From Bryobacterales bacterium (GTDB lineage Bacteria; Acidobacteriota; Terriglobia; Bryobacterales; Bryobacteraceae), in contig PLFE01000059.1 in the NCBI GenBank assembly GCA_003136675.1, positions 1,180 to 61,542 on the forward strand: 60,363 nt of DNA, read 5' to 3'. Below are positions 9,501-15,848 of the stretch, in pieces; within the stretch, counting starts at the first letter, position 1, and each line of letters starts with the position of its first letter. The notes below the pieces were generated by a model. That model was given only the letters and a program-made list of their open reading frames with translations. It did not search any database and was not told the origin of the DNA. A program made the position numbers and the translations under genes.

Positions 9501-9830
9501 GACTAAGGCTTCCTGTCCCACAACCAGGTCCACGCCCGTCCTCACCGCGGTCTTGAAGCCGGATTTCTCGGCCTTCAATTCTTGTGGGCCAAGCGGCAGG
9601 GAAACCAGGGTATAACTGCCTGATTGATCCGTTTTGACGGTTCGCGACGCGCCCGTCTCCAGGTTTCTGACCGTTACTGTGGCATCCGGCACCGCCGCGC
9701 CGGAAGCATCCTCCACGGTGCCCGAGATTGCGGCCGTGATTTGAGCCCGCAGCGGAAGCGAGCCGCCCAGCACGGCCATAACGGCGAGCACGTAACTCAG
9801 TCCTGGAAGCCACCATGGTATTCGGATCAT
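6594..9830 (-). CDS. Oar-like TonB-dependent receptor
   Basis: About 1078 residues from the ATG at 9830, which is preceded by GAGAG; a TTG twelve bases upstream is less likely. The signal peptide ends near LPLRAQ (residue ~29). A carboxypeptidase-regulatory domain (ISGTVEDASGAAVPDATV, residues ~34-115) is followed by a plug with the DLPLNGRSFDNL motif typical of Oar-like proteins. The FFDQTSVPPFRRNQFGGALG pattern then starts the barrel. The chain ends FGLKLLF with a terminal Phe. These large receptors are abundant in Acidobacteria and are thought to take up or bind oligomeric substrates; no ligand is suggested by neighbours. It converges on the propeller gene, with 2 nt between stops. Family call is confident. 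Confidence 0.9.
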   Translation of the reverse strand: MIRIPWWLPGLSYVLAVMAVLGGSLPLRAQITAAISGTVEDASGAAVPDATVTVRNLETGASRTVKTDQSGSYTLVSLPLGPQELKAEKSGFKTAVRTGVDLVVGQEALVNFHLELGELVQQVTTADETPLVNTTTSSVSGLVGEEQIKDLPLNGRSFDNLIPLNPGAINYSALKSRYTSTSDGNTFDVDGRRTYENVFLLNGIEYTGTSQLAISPGGASGALLGIDAIREFNVLTDTYGAEYGKRAGAQISVVTQSGTNQLHGAVYEFLRNSDLDARNFFDQTSVPPFRRNQFGGALGGPIRKDKWFVFGNYEGYRQSLAESNVSVVPDAEARQGMLPNAAGVYKPYSKLNPAMLNYMQLWPVPNGPELTVGGLPSGTALSYTNPRQTVREDFGTLRTDYIFSERDTLSGSYTIDDGNSLIPQVDPLFASYETLRNQVASVEETHIFSPEILNTFRAGFSRAAFNFDSTLLAAFPASTDFVTGLGPGGIVIGGGVTTTSGGSITSAGPNNASNVGNRRNLFTYTDGVQITKGRNQISAGVWLQRVQDNDNDASRQLGQASFASLATFLQGTVTSFQVVPDPNELGWRSLLGAGYFEDAIKVLPNLTVRVGLRYEFTTGWNEESGRAANYVTGSNGILETAPVVGSSAFTQNNATHLLGPRTGLAWDVFGNGKTAIRAGYGMYYSLIDDLSFLLNSIPPYNGSVSETGSLPSLVPITAGVPPSASTIFAPQGVQPNAKTPTVQEWNFTVEQQLSRDTVLRTSYVGSFGYHGLLSVDPNTIPAQVCSSPGGCSAGGDISLASFGSAPHTVPQGTLYIPGPGATRPNPDLGAGFFWYTEGNSSYNALQIDVSRRLRKGLQFRANYTWSKDLDMNSALTGAQANNQAQMILDRNDLHRDWGPSAYNATNQANLSGTYDLPFKGNRLVSGWQVNTIVTLLSGFPFTPQVGSNRSGDGDTRNPDRPSVNPAFSGPVVEGNPNQWFNPDAFILPTPGTYGNLGRGVYNGPGLANVDASLFKNTVIRERVSLQFRAEFFNLLNRANFATPNATVFSGGAISPSAGLITTTDTTSRQIQFGLKLLF

Positions 9831-10007
9831 CTTATCTCTCAATCTTACGTTCGCTGGCCCTGCGGGCGCTAGCGGGGATTCCGTTCGCCGCCCGATCCTC
9901 GGCCCGCCTTATCTGAAGTCCCGCACCGCCAGTATCTCAATCCCATCCTCGCCGTCTTCTGTTCCGCGCGCCTTGTCAAATCCGAATCGGGGCGTCAAAC
10001 TATAACC

Positions 10008-11216
10008 ATGGGCCTCTGGATCGCGCTTTTTCTGCTCTTCCAATCGCCCGATTTAATCGATCAGGGCCGCGCGGCGCTCGACGCTCATCATAACGAGGAG
10101 GCCGCCGCCCTCTTCGAACGCGCCGTTGCAGCGGACCCGAAAGACTATGCGGCCCATTTCCACCTCGCGCTGGCCGAGAGCCTGCTCAATCACGATCCTG
10201 AAGCCATGGCCGAGTATCAGCAAACCCTTCAACTGCAGCCGCACTTGTATGAGGCGGAACTGAATCTTGGCATTCTACTGCTGCGTAACAAGCGCGCCGC
10301 AGATGCTTTGGCGCCGCTTGAAAGCGCCGCGGATCAAAAGCCCGGCGAGTTCCGGCCGAAGTATTATCTGGCTGAGGCCCTGCTCGCCGGCGGGAAGCCG
10401 GCCGACGCCGAATCTGATTTTGAAAGCGCTTTGAAAATAAACCCAAAATCGGCCGCCGCAGAAGTGGGACTGGCGGAGGCGTTGCTGCGCCAGAATCAGT
10501 TGGAAGCGGCCGCGCCGCATTTTTCCTCGGTAGCGGAACGCGACCCCGCTTACCGCGACCGGCTGCTGGAACTGGCTGAAGCCTACGAGAAAGCCGGCAA
10601 AAAGACCGAAGCCATCGAAATCTACAAGACCTTCCCGGATAATGCCGGCGCTCAAGCGCGACTGGGGGACTTGTTGGTTGAAAGTAAACAGTTCGCCGAT
10701 GCCATCCCGCGTCTCGAGAAAGCCGTCGCGGATTCCCCCACAGTCGCCAACCGCCTCGCGCTGGCCCATGCCTACGCCATGACGCACCAGACCGACAAGC
10801 AGAACCAACAGATCTCGAAGGCGCTGGCTTCCGACCCGGGCAATTACGACCTGCGCATGTTCAGTGGCCGCACCCTGAGGGACGCGCGGCAGTTCGCCCC
10901 GGCCGCGAATCAGTTTCTGGCCGCCACGAAACTGAAACCCGATTCGAAGGAAGCCTGGAACGAACTTGCCATGGCGCTCATTATGCACGAAGATTATGGA
11001 CCGGGGCTGGCCGCGCTCGATCGCGTCAAAGCCCTCGGTGAACTGCCGGGAGATGAGTATATTCGGGCTATCACGCTTGACAAATTGCGCCAACTTCCAC
11101 AGGCTCTCGCTAGCTATCGGGCGTTTCTGGCCATGAGCGAAGGCAAGTATCCCGATCTGGAGTTTCTCGCCCGCCAGCGAGCGCGAATCATCGAAACGGA
11201 GTTACACAAGAGATGA
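10008..11216 (+). CDS. Exported tetratricopeptide repeat protein
   Basis: 402 residues. A short hydrophobic N-terminus (MGLWIALFLLFQS) looks like a signal peptide or anchor. From residue ~17 to the end there are about ten TPR units, recognisable by W/Y-x-LG-x-A-x-A-x-P spacing, for example YAAHFHLALAESLL and YEAELNLGILLL. TPR arrays serve as protein-binding scaffolds; no enzymatic domain is present. It is the first gene of a run of three: its stop overlaps the ATG of the next gene (11213) by 4 nt, which suggests translational coupling. A TATAAC lies 2 nt before the ATG but is too close to act as this gene's -10 box. Partner proteins are probably the two small secreted products downstream. Confidence 0.82.
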   Translation: MGLWIALFLLFQSPDLIDQGRAALDAHHNEEAAALFERAVAADPKDYAAHFHLALAESLLNHDPEAMAEYQQTLQLQPHLYEAELNLGILLLRNKRAADALAPLESAADQKPGEFRPKYYLAEALLAGGKPADAESDFESALKINPKSAAAEVGLAEALLRQNQLEAAAPHFSSVAERDPAYRDRLLELAEAYEKAGKKTEAIEIYKTFPDNAGAQARLGDLLVESKQFADAIPRLEKAVADSPTVANRLALAHAYAMTHQTDKQNQQISKALASDPGNYDLRMFSGRTLRDARQFAPAANQFLAATKLKPDSKEAWNELAMALIMHEDYGPGLAALDRVKALGELPGDEYIRAITLDKLRQLPQALASYRAFLAMSEGKYPDLEFLARQRARIIETELHKR

Positions 11217-11650
11217 AGGTTCTGCTACTGGTCTTACTTGTCGCCCTTTTCGCGATGGCCGCGGATCTGAAACAGATCGGGAATGAGCCCAACCTGGAGC
11301 GGCGCGCGAAAATTGCGCTGGATCACGCGGAAGAGTCCTTCACCAGCGCCCGGCGCGACTATGCGGATGGCAAACGGGCGGGCGCCGGCGAAGAGCTGCG
11401 GGACATGGAAGCCGCCGTGGAACTGGCGCGCGACGCCCTGGACGCGACGGGGAAGAATCCGCGCAAACACGCAGGGCCCTTCAAGTTGGGGGAGACGGTA
11501 ACCCGCGATCTGCTTCGTAAGCTGGAAGGTCTCTCTCACTCGATGGATTACGATGATCGCAAACTGGTGGAAGGTCCCAAAGCCAAAGTGCAGGAGATAC
11601 ATGACCAATGGCTCGAAGAAATCATCTCTGGAAAACATTCGGAAAAATAG
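11213..11650 (+). CDS. Small secreted helical protein of unknown function
   Basis: 145 residues with a signal peptide (MKVLLLVLLVALFAMAAD). The mature part is highly charged and predicted helical. I do not recognise a family. The ATG overlaps the stop of the TPR gene by 4 nt, and the 3' end overlaps the next gene by 43 nt, so the three genes are almost certainly one operon. Regular Ala/Glu/Arg spacing around residues 25-80 is compatible with a helical bundle or coiled coil. It probably acts in the periplasm with its operon partners. Confidence 0.72.
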   Translation: MKVLLLVLLVALFAMAADLKQIGNEPNLERRAKIALDHAEESFTSARRDYADGKRAGAGEELRDMEAAVELARDALDATGKNPRKHAGPFKLGETVTRDLLRKLEGLSHSMDYDDRKLVEGPKAKVQEIHDQWLEEIISGKHSEK

Positions 11651-12276
11651 CGGTGCTGGTGCTGTTCTGTGTTGGTGGGTTTACCGTGCCGGCCCGCGCG
11701 GACCGCGACTTCCTGACGGAGAATGAAACCGACCAGATTCGCGATGCGCAGGATCCAAACGTGCGCGTGGCCCTCTATATCCGATTCGCGCGACAACGCC
11801 TGGACCAGGTGCAGTTGCTTCTGGCGAAGGATAAACCGGGGCGTTCCGCGCTGATCCACGATCTGCTCGACGACTACGGCAACATCGTCGATGCGATTGA
11901 TACGGTTACCGACGACGCGCTCCGCCGCAAGGTGAATATCACGGAAGGCGTCACCACGATCAAGAACGGCGAGAAGGAACTGCTGGCCGCGCTGCAGAAG
12001 ATTCAAGACGCGCATCCGAAGGACAGCGAACGCTACGAATTCACCTTGAAGCAGGACATCGAAGGGACGTCGGACAGTCTGGAACTGGCGGGCGAAGACC
12101 TGGCCAATCGCTCCACCGAAATTGCCGCTAAGGAAGCGAAGGAGAAGAAAGAACGCGAAGCGTTGATGACTCCCGAGGAAGCCAAGGAGAAGAAGGCCGA
12201 GGAGGCCAAGGACACGGAGCAGAAGAAGAAGCCGCCGACGTTGCTGAAGCCAGGCGAACAGGCGCCGCCCCAGTAG
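11608..12276 (+). CDS. Secreted protein with lysine/glutamate-rich C-terminus, unknown function
   Basis: 222 residues. An N-terminal signal peptide (KTFGKIAVLVLFCVGGF, cleavage near PARAD) is followed by a helical domain (residues ~32-165) and a very charged low-complexity tail (residues ~168-222, repeats of KEAKEKK and EEAKEKK type, then KKKPPT). The ATG at 11608 lies within the upstream gene (43-nt overlap, different frame), with GGAG about 12 nt before it. The family is not recognised. The charged tail could bind nucleic acid, a polyanionic wall or a partner protein; this is inference. It closes the TPR operon. Confidence 0.7.
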   Translation: MARRNHLWKTFGKIAVLVLFCVGGFTVPARADRDFLTENETDQIRDAQDPNVRVALYIRFARQRLDQVQLLLAKDKPGRSALIHDLLDDYGNIVDAIDTVTDDALRRKVNITEGVTTIKNGEKELLAALQKIQDAHPKDSERYEFTLKQDIEGTSDSLELAGEDLANRSTEIAAKEAKEKKEREALMTPEEAKEKKAEEAKDTEQKKKPPTLLKPGEQAPPQ

Positions 12277-12299
12277 CACGCTGGACAGGTGCGGGCCTC

Positions 12300-14030
12300 A
12301 TGGGGGTTGCCGCGCCAGATAGGCGCGAAAAGCGCCAAAACTGTGATAGCATTCTTCTGTTGAAAACGACTTATTCCACGGCCCCCAGCACCGACTCTGT
12401 TGCGGGCGCCCCTTCCTGGGTTCCCACCACCAGAAGGACGATTCAGCTTGGTTTCGTTATGATTGCGGGCTTTCTGGGAGCGGCCGCGTACGCTCAGGAC
12501 GTCCCCATCACCTTGCGACTGACCAGCGCGCTGAGCGCGGGCTCTGCTCAGAAAGGCGACCAGTTTACGGCGCAGATCGCAAGCCCCGATTCACTGAAAG
12601 GGGACACCGTGCGAGCCACAGTGACGCAGGTAGCCGTTTCGCATGGTCAGGCTCTAGTGGAGTTTTCAGTTGACTCCCTTCACCACAGCAGCGGCGTCGA
12701 TATCCCGCTCGCGGCGAATGTGCAGGGAGTTTCGAACTCCAAGGGCGAGGCGGGAGTGGATGATCAGGGGCGAGCGGTCCATGCGATGTTCGTGCAGGCG
12801 AAAGCGCCGGGCCGCAATAAAATCGGAAAACTGGGAGGGATGCTGGGCGGGCGTCTCGGGAATACCGTGAGTCAGGCGCCGGACACCGCAGGGTCGCCCG
12901 CCGCGATCCAGATTGCAGCGCAAGGCTCGGCTATGGAACTCGGGTCCGGTTCGATGATTATGCTCATCGTGCATTCCACGAACGACACCAGTCTGGGTAG
13001 TGTTATGGCGAGTGCGCCCGCCGCTGCGCCCACTTCCGCCGCCGCTCAGGAAACGGCAAAGCCGGCATCCTCTGCCTCGCCAAGCGCAGCCGCCGGCGGC
13101 CAACCCGAACTCAAGGCCACGAAAATCGAGTTCGTCCCCGGAGAGCGAACCATCTTCTATGAGGATTTCAGCGACATGACGGAAGGCGAACCTCCGCCGC
13201 ACTGGAAAGTGCGCGAAGGTACGGTCGAACTGCGCACCGGCGGCGGCATCAGGGAATTGTACGCGGAATCCGGCGTGCATCTGTTTTCCCCGTCCTTCGC
13301 GATCCCGAAGAATTTCACCCTGGAAGTGGAATGGACGGGCACCGGGGAGATGCTCTGGAAGTTGAGAGATAAGGGCAACAGCAACATCATCGAAATAAAT
13401 GTGTCGGCGAATGGCGCGAAGGGCAGTGCGGCCGTGGCGGTTCTTGGGCAAGGACTTGGCAGTGCCGAGGCCCAGGTGGATCCCGGCAAGCCCTTTCACT
13501 TTGCCCTATGGGCGCAGCAGGGCCGTGTGCGCGCTTACATCAACGGCCAGCGTCTGGTGGACGCCAATCAGGTGGAATTCGACCCCATGGATAATATTTA
13601 CCTCGACTTCGCCCGCTCCCACCCAAATGGGCTCCGCGTGGTTCGCGTCGCCGAATCCGCGCCAGACTTCTCCACCGTGATCAATGCCACCGGCAAGTAC
13701 ATTACCCATGGAATCAATTTCGATACCGATAGCGACCGCCTGAAGCCGGACTCGGCGCCGGTTCTCAAAATGGTGGCCGCGGGTCTATCCAAGAACCCCA
13801 ACCTGAAGCTGGAAATCGATGGCTATACGGACTCGGTGGGAGACAGCGGCCATAATTTAGACCTCTCGCAGAGGCGCGCAAAAGCGGTGCAGTCTGTTCT
13901 CGTTTCGCAATTCGGCGTGGACGCGGCACGGTTGTCGGCCAATGGATTCGGGACAGCCCAGCCGATCGGGTCAAACGATACTCCAGACGGCAGAGCCGCG
14001 AACCGGCGAGTTGAATTTATAAAGAAATAG
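12300..14030 (+). CDS. OmpA-family outer membrane protein with LamG-like middle domain
   Basis: Up to 576 residues from the ATG at 12300. The signal peptide core lies unusually deep (TTRRTIQLGFVMIAGFLGAA, cleavage after AYAQ near residue 66), so the real start may be a later codon such as TTG at 12360. Residues ~68-225 form a beta-rich N-terminal domain. An Ala/Ser/Pro linker follows (~232-265). Residues ~280-455 resemble a LamG/concanavalin-like jellyroll (EDFSDMTEGEPPPHWKV, then GRVRAYINGQRLVD). The C-terminal ~110 residues are an OmpA/MotB peptidoglycan-binding domain, with INFDTDSDRLKPDS, DGYTDSVGD and SQRRAKAV. By family knowledge the last domain holds the protein to peptidoglycan. The jellyroll may bind a glycan; this is inference. 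Confidence 0.85.
   Translation: MGVAAPDRREKRQNCDSILLLKTTYSTAPSTDSVAGAPSWVPTTRRTIQLGFVMIAGFLGAAAYAQDVPITLRLTSALSAGSAQKGDQFTAQIASPDSLKGDTVRATVTQVAVSHGQALVEFSVDSLHHSSGVDIPLAANVQGVSNSKGEAGVDDQGRAVHAMFVQAKAPGRNKIGKLGGMLGGRLGNTVSQAPDTAGSPAAIQIAAQGSAMELGSGSMIMLIVHSTNDTSLGSVMASAPAAAPTSAAAQETAKPASSASPSAAAGGQPELKATKIEFVPGERTIFYEDFSDMTEGEPPPHWKVREGTVELRTGGGIRELYAESGVHLFSPSFAIPKNFTLEVEWTGTGEMLWKLRDKGNSNIIEINVSANGAKGSAAVAVLGQGLGSAEAQVDPGKPFHFALWAQQGRVRAYINGQRLVDANQVEFDPMDNIYLDFARSHPNGLRVVRVAESAPDFSTVINATGKYITHGINFDTDSDRLKPDSAPVLKMVAAGLSKNPNLKLEIDGYTDSVGDSGHNLDLSQRRAKAVQSVLVSQFGVDAARLSANGFGTAQPIGSNDTPDGRAANRRVEFIKK
12311..12336 (+). promoter_or_regulatory. Two mutually exclusive GC-rich hairpins before the OmpA-like gene
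   Basis: CGCGCC (12311-12316) pairs with GGCGCG (12322-12327) across an AGATA loop. The same middle arm GGCGC (12322-12326) can instead pair with GCGCC (12332-12336) across GAAAA. The three-arm layout resembles an attenuator or switch. There is no U-tract, so it is not a standard terminator. If translation of the next gene starts at 12300, the element lies in its coding region; if it starts near 12360, the element lies in its leader. Confidence 0.35.
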
Positions 14031-14032
14031 AC

Positions 14033-14065
14033 CGCGTTAGCGGCTGCGGTGATCGCCGCGACGCG
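14033..14065. terminator. Possible bidirectional hairpin between convergent genes
   Basis: CGCGT-TA-GCGGC (14033-14044) can pair with GCCGC-G-ACGCG (14055-14065) around a 10-nt loop, giving a strong stem with one small internal bulge. It fills the 37-bp gap between the OmpA-like gene (+) and the kinase gene (-), and the kinase stop begins 3 bases later. Neither side has a U-run, so termination efficiency is uncertain. Confidence 0.4.
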
Positions 14066-14067
14066 AG

Positions 14068-15816
14068 TTAGCGTTCCACGATCAACTTCAACGAACGCAG
14101 ATCGCCATTCGCGATATCAACCGTATCGGAAGCCCGCAGGCCTTTCTTCTGAATCGCGATTGAGTGGTGTCCGGCCGGCAAACTGATGTGGGCGGGAGTG
14201 GTATATCCCATGTCCCTCCCATCCACGAACACCTCGGCGCTGCTCGGATCGCTGGTCAAATAGAGGACCCCATTAGCGGAACGCAGCGAAACGAGCGGCA
14301 ATTCAACATTCTGGTTCGAAATCCGTACTTCCCGGCTCTCGGTCTGGTAGCCATCGAGCTGTAAGGTGACGTTGTGAACTCCGCTGCGCGCGGCCAGGGT
14401 GCAGGGGGTCTTGCAACTGAGGTCGCGATTCGAATCCATCATGGCCGTCGCTCCCGCGGGGTCGGTCATTAGCTGGACCACCTGGTTTGTCACTGGCGCA
14501 GTCGTCACTGCGCCTGAGGCTGGAGCCTCAGACCGGACTCCCTCGCGCGGAGCCTCTTGCACGGTGTCTTTTGCTATCGGAGCCCCAGGCTTCGGCGTGG
14601 GGATCTCCGCATCGGTCGGAGCTGCGGGCATGGGGCTGGGCCGGTCTGAATTGGAAGTCGCCGGTTCTTTGGCGGGAAGCGACGCAGGCTCCGCGGACGG
14701 GGAATCGTGACTCGCCAGATCACGCAACCAAGGCAAATCCAGCAGCCCGGTCTGCCAGGCAACCAGCGCAAGAATGATGGCCAGGACCACAAATGCACCA
14801 AAGAACGGAAGGAACCATCCAGCGCTCTCTCTCTTGTTCTGCGCCGCGGCCGCGGCCACGCCGCGCTTACGTTCGCTCTCGTTCTGTTTCGTTTCCGTAT
14901 CCCTGCGGGAGGGTTTGAAGGAAGGCGCCACGAGGCCTGTGGACGCCGTCGGAATACTCTGCTGGGCCTTGCGCGGGAGCACGCGCCATACCTTCGTGGT
15001 CCCCAGGCCTGTCTCAAGCCCCGTGACGAAAGCCGTACATGTGGCGAACCGCCGCTCCGGTTTCTTGGCCAGAGCCCGCCGGATCGCTTTATCGACGTTC
15101 TCGTTCAGTGTTGCGTTGAGGTTTTGGATCGGGCTCGGCTGCTCCGCTACGATTTTGTAAACCACGGTTGAGATCTGTTCGCCGAAGAACGGTCTCTCGC
15201 CGCAAAGCATCTCGTATGCGATCACACCCAGAGAGAACTGGTCGGAGCGGCCATCTACTTCATGACCCTGCACCTGCTCCGGAGACATATAATTCGGGGT
15301 GCCCACCAGAACGCCGGTGAGGGTCTGGCCCTCCACCTGGGTGATCTTGGCGATTCCGAAGTCGGTGATTTTCACCGCTCCCGATCCATCGATCATGATG
15401 TTGGCGGGCTTAATGTCTCGATGGATGATGCCCTTGCGATGCGCATAATCGAGCGCGGCCGCGGCTTGCCGCAGAACCTCCCTCAAACGGTCTCCCGGAA
15501 TGGGTTCGGGACGCGAGAGGATCTCCTCCAGCGTTTGGCCATCGACGAATTCCATGGCGATGTAGGCGAGGCCATCCACCTCATCCATGTCGTAAATGGT
15601 CACAATCCCAGGATGTGAAAGCGCGCCGGCGGAGCGGGCCTCACGGAACAGTCTGTCGCGCAGGCGCAGCCGCTGCTCACCGTCATCCACCTCGCGCAGG
15701 CGCAGGGTTTTGATCGCTACCGCGCGGCCGATAGTGGGGTCGATCGCATGATACACAACGCCCATGGCGCCACGGCCCAGTTCGCGCGTAATCTGATAAC
15801 GCCCGATCTTTTTCAT
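14068..15816 (-). CDS. PEGA-domain serine/threonine protein kinase (membrane anchored)
   Basis: 582 residues from the ATG at 15816. The kinase domain spans residues ~7-270, with GRGAMGVVY (14-22), VAIK (Lys36), HRDIKPAN (catalytic Asp134), DFG (152-154) and the MSPEQ activation-loop end (177-181). A basic/Ser-rich linker leads to one membrane helix (~333-359). A Pro/Ala-rich periplasmic spacer and two PEGA repeats (about 436-500 and 508-575, the second with SDPSSAEVFVDG) follow. It is a Hanks-type kinase of the PknB architecture with an extracytoplasmic PEGA sensor. A longer frame to 15909 would overlap the permease gene; the ATG 32 nt after that stop is preferred. It is probably the last gene of the ABC transporter operon. 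Confidence 0.9.
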   Translation of the reverse strand: MKKIGRYQITRELGRGAMGVVYHAIDPTIGRAVAIKTLRLREVDDGEQRLRLRDRLFREARSAGALSHPGIVTIYDMDEVDGLAYIAMEFVDGQTLEEILSRPEPIPGDRLREVLRQAAAALDYAHRKGIIHRDIKPANIMIDGSGAVKITDFGIAKITQVEGQTLTGVLVGTPNYMSPEQVQGHEVDGRSDQFSLGVIAYEMLCGERPFFGEQISTVVYKIVAEQPSPIQNLNATLNENVDKAIRRALAKKPERRFATCTAFVTGLETGLGTTKVWRVLPRKAQQSIPTASTGLVAPSFKPSRRDTETKQNESERKRGVAAAAAQNKRESAGWFLPFFGAFVVLAIILALVAWQTGLLDLPWLRDLASHDSPSAEPASLPAKEPATSNSDRPSPMPAAPTDAEIPTPKPGAPIAKDTVQEAPREGVRSEAPASGAVTTAPVTNQVVQLMTDPAGATAMMDSNRDLSCKTPCTLAARSGVHNVTLQLDGYQTESREVRISNQNVELPLVSLRSANGVLYLTSDPSSAEVFVDGRDMGYTTPAHISLPAGHHSIAIQKKGLRASDTVDIANGDLRSLKLIVER

Positions 15817-15848
15817 CAGATGTTCAATAGTAGCTTGCGGGCCGCCTG

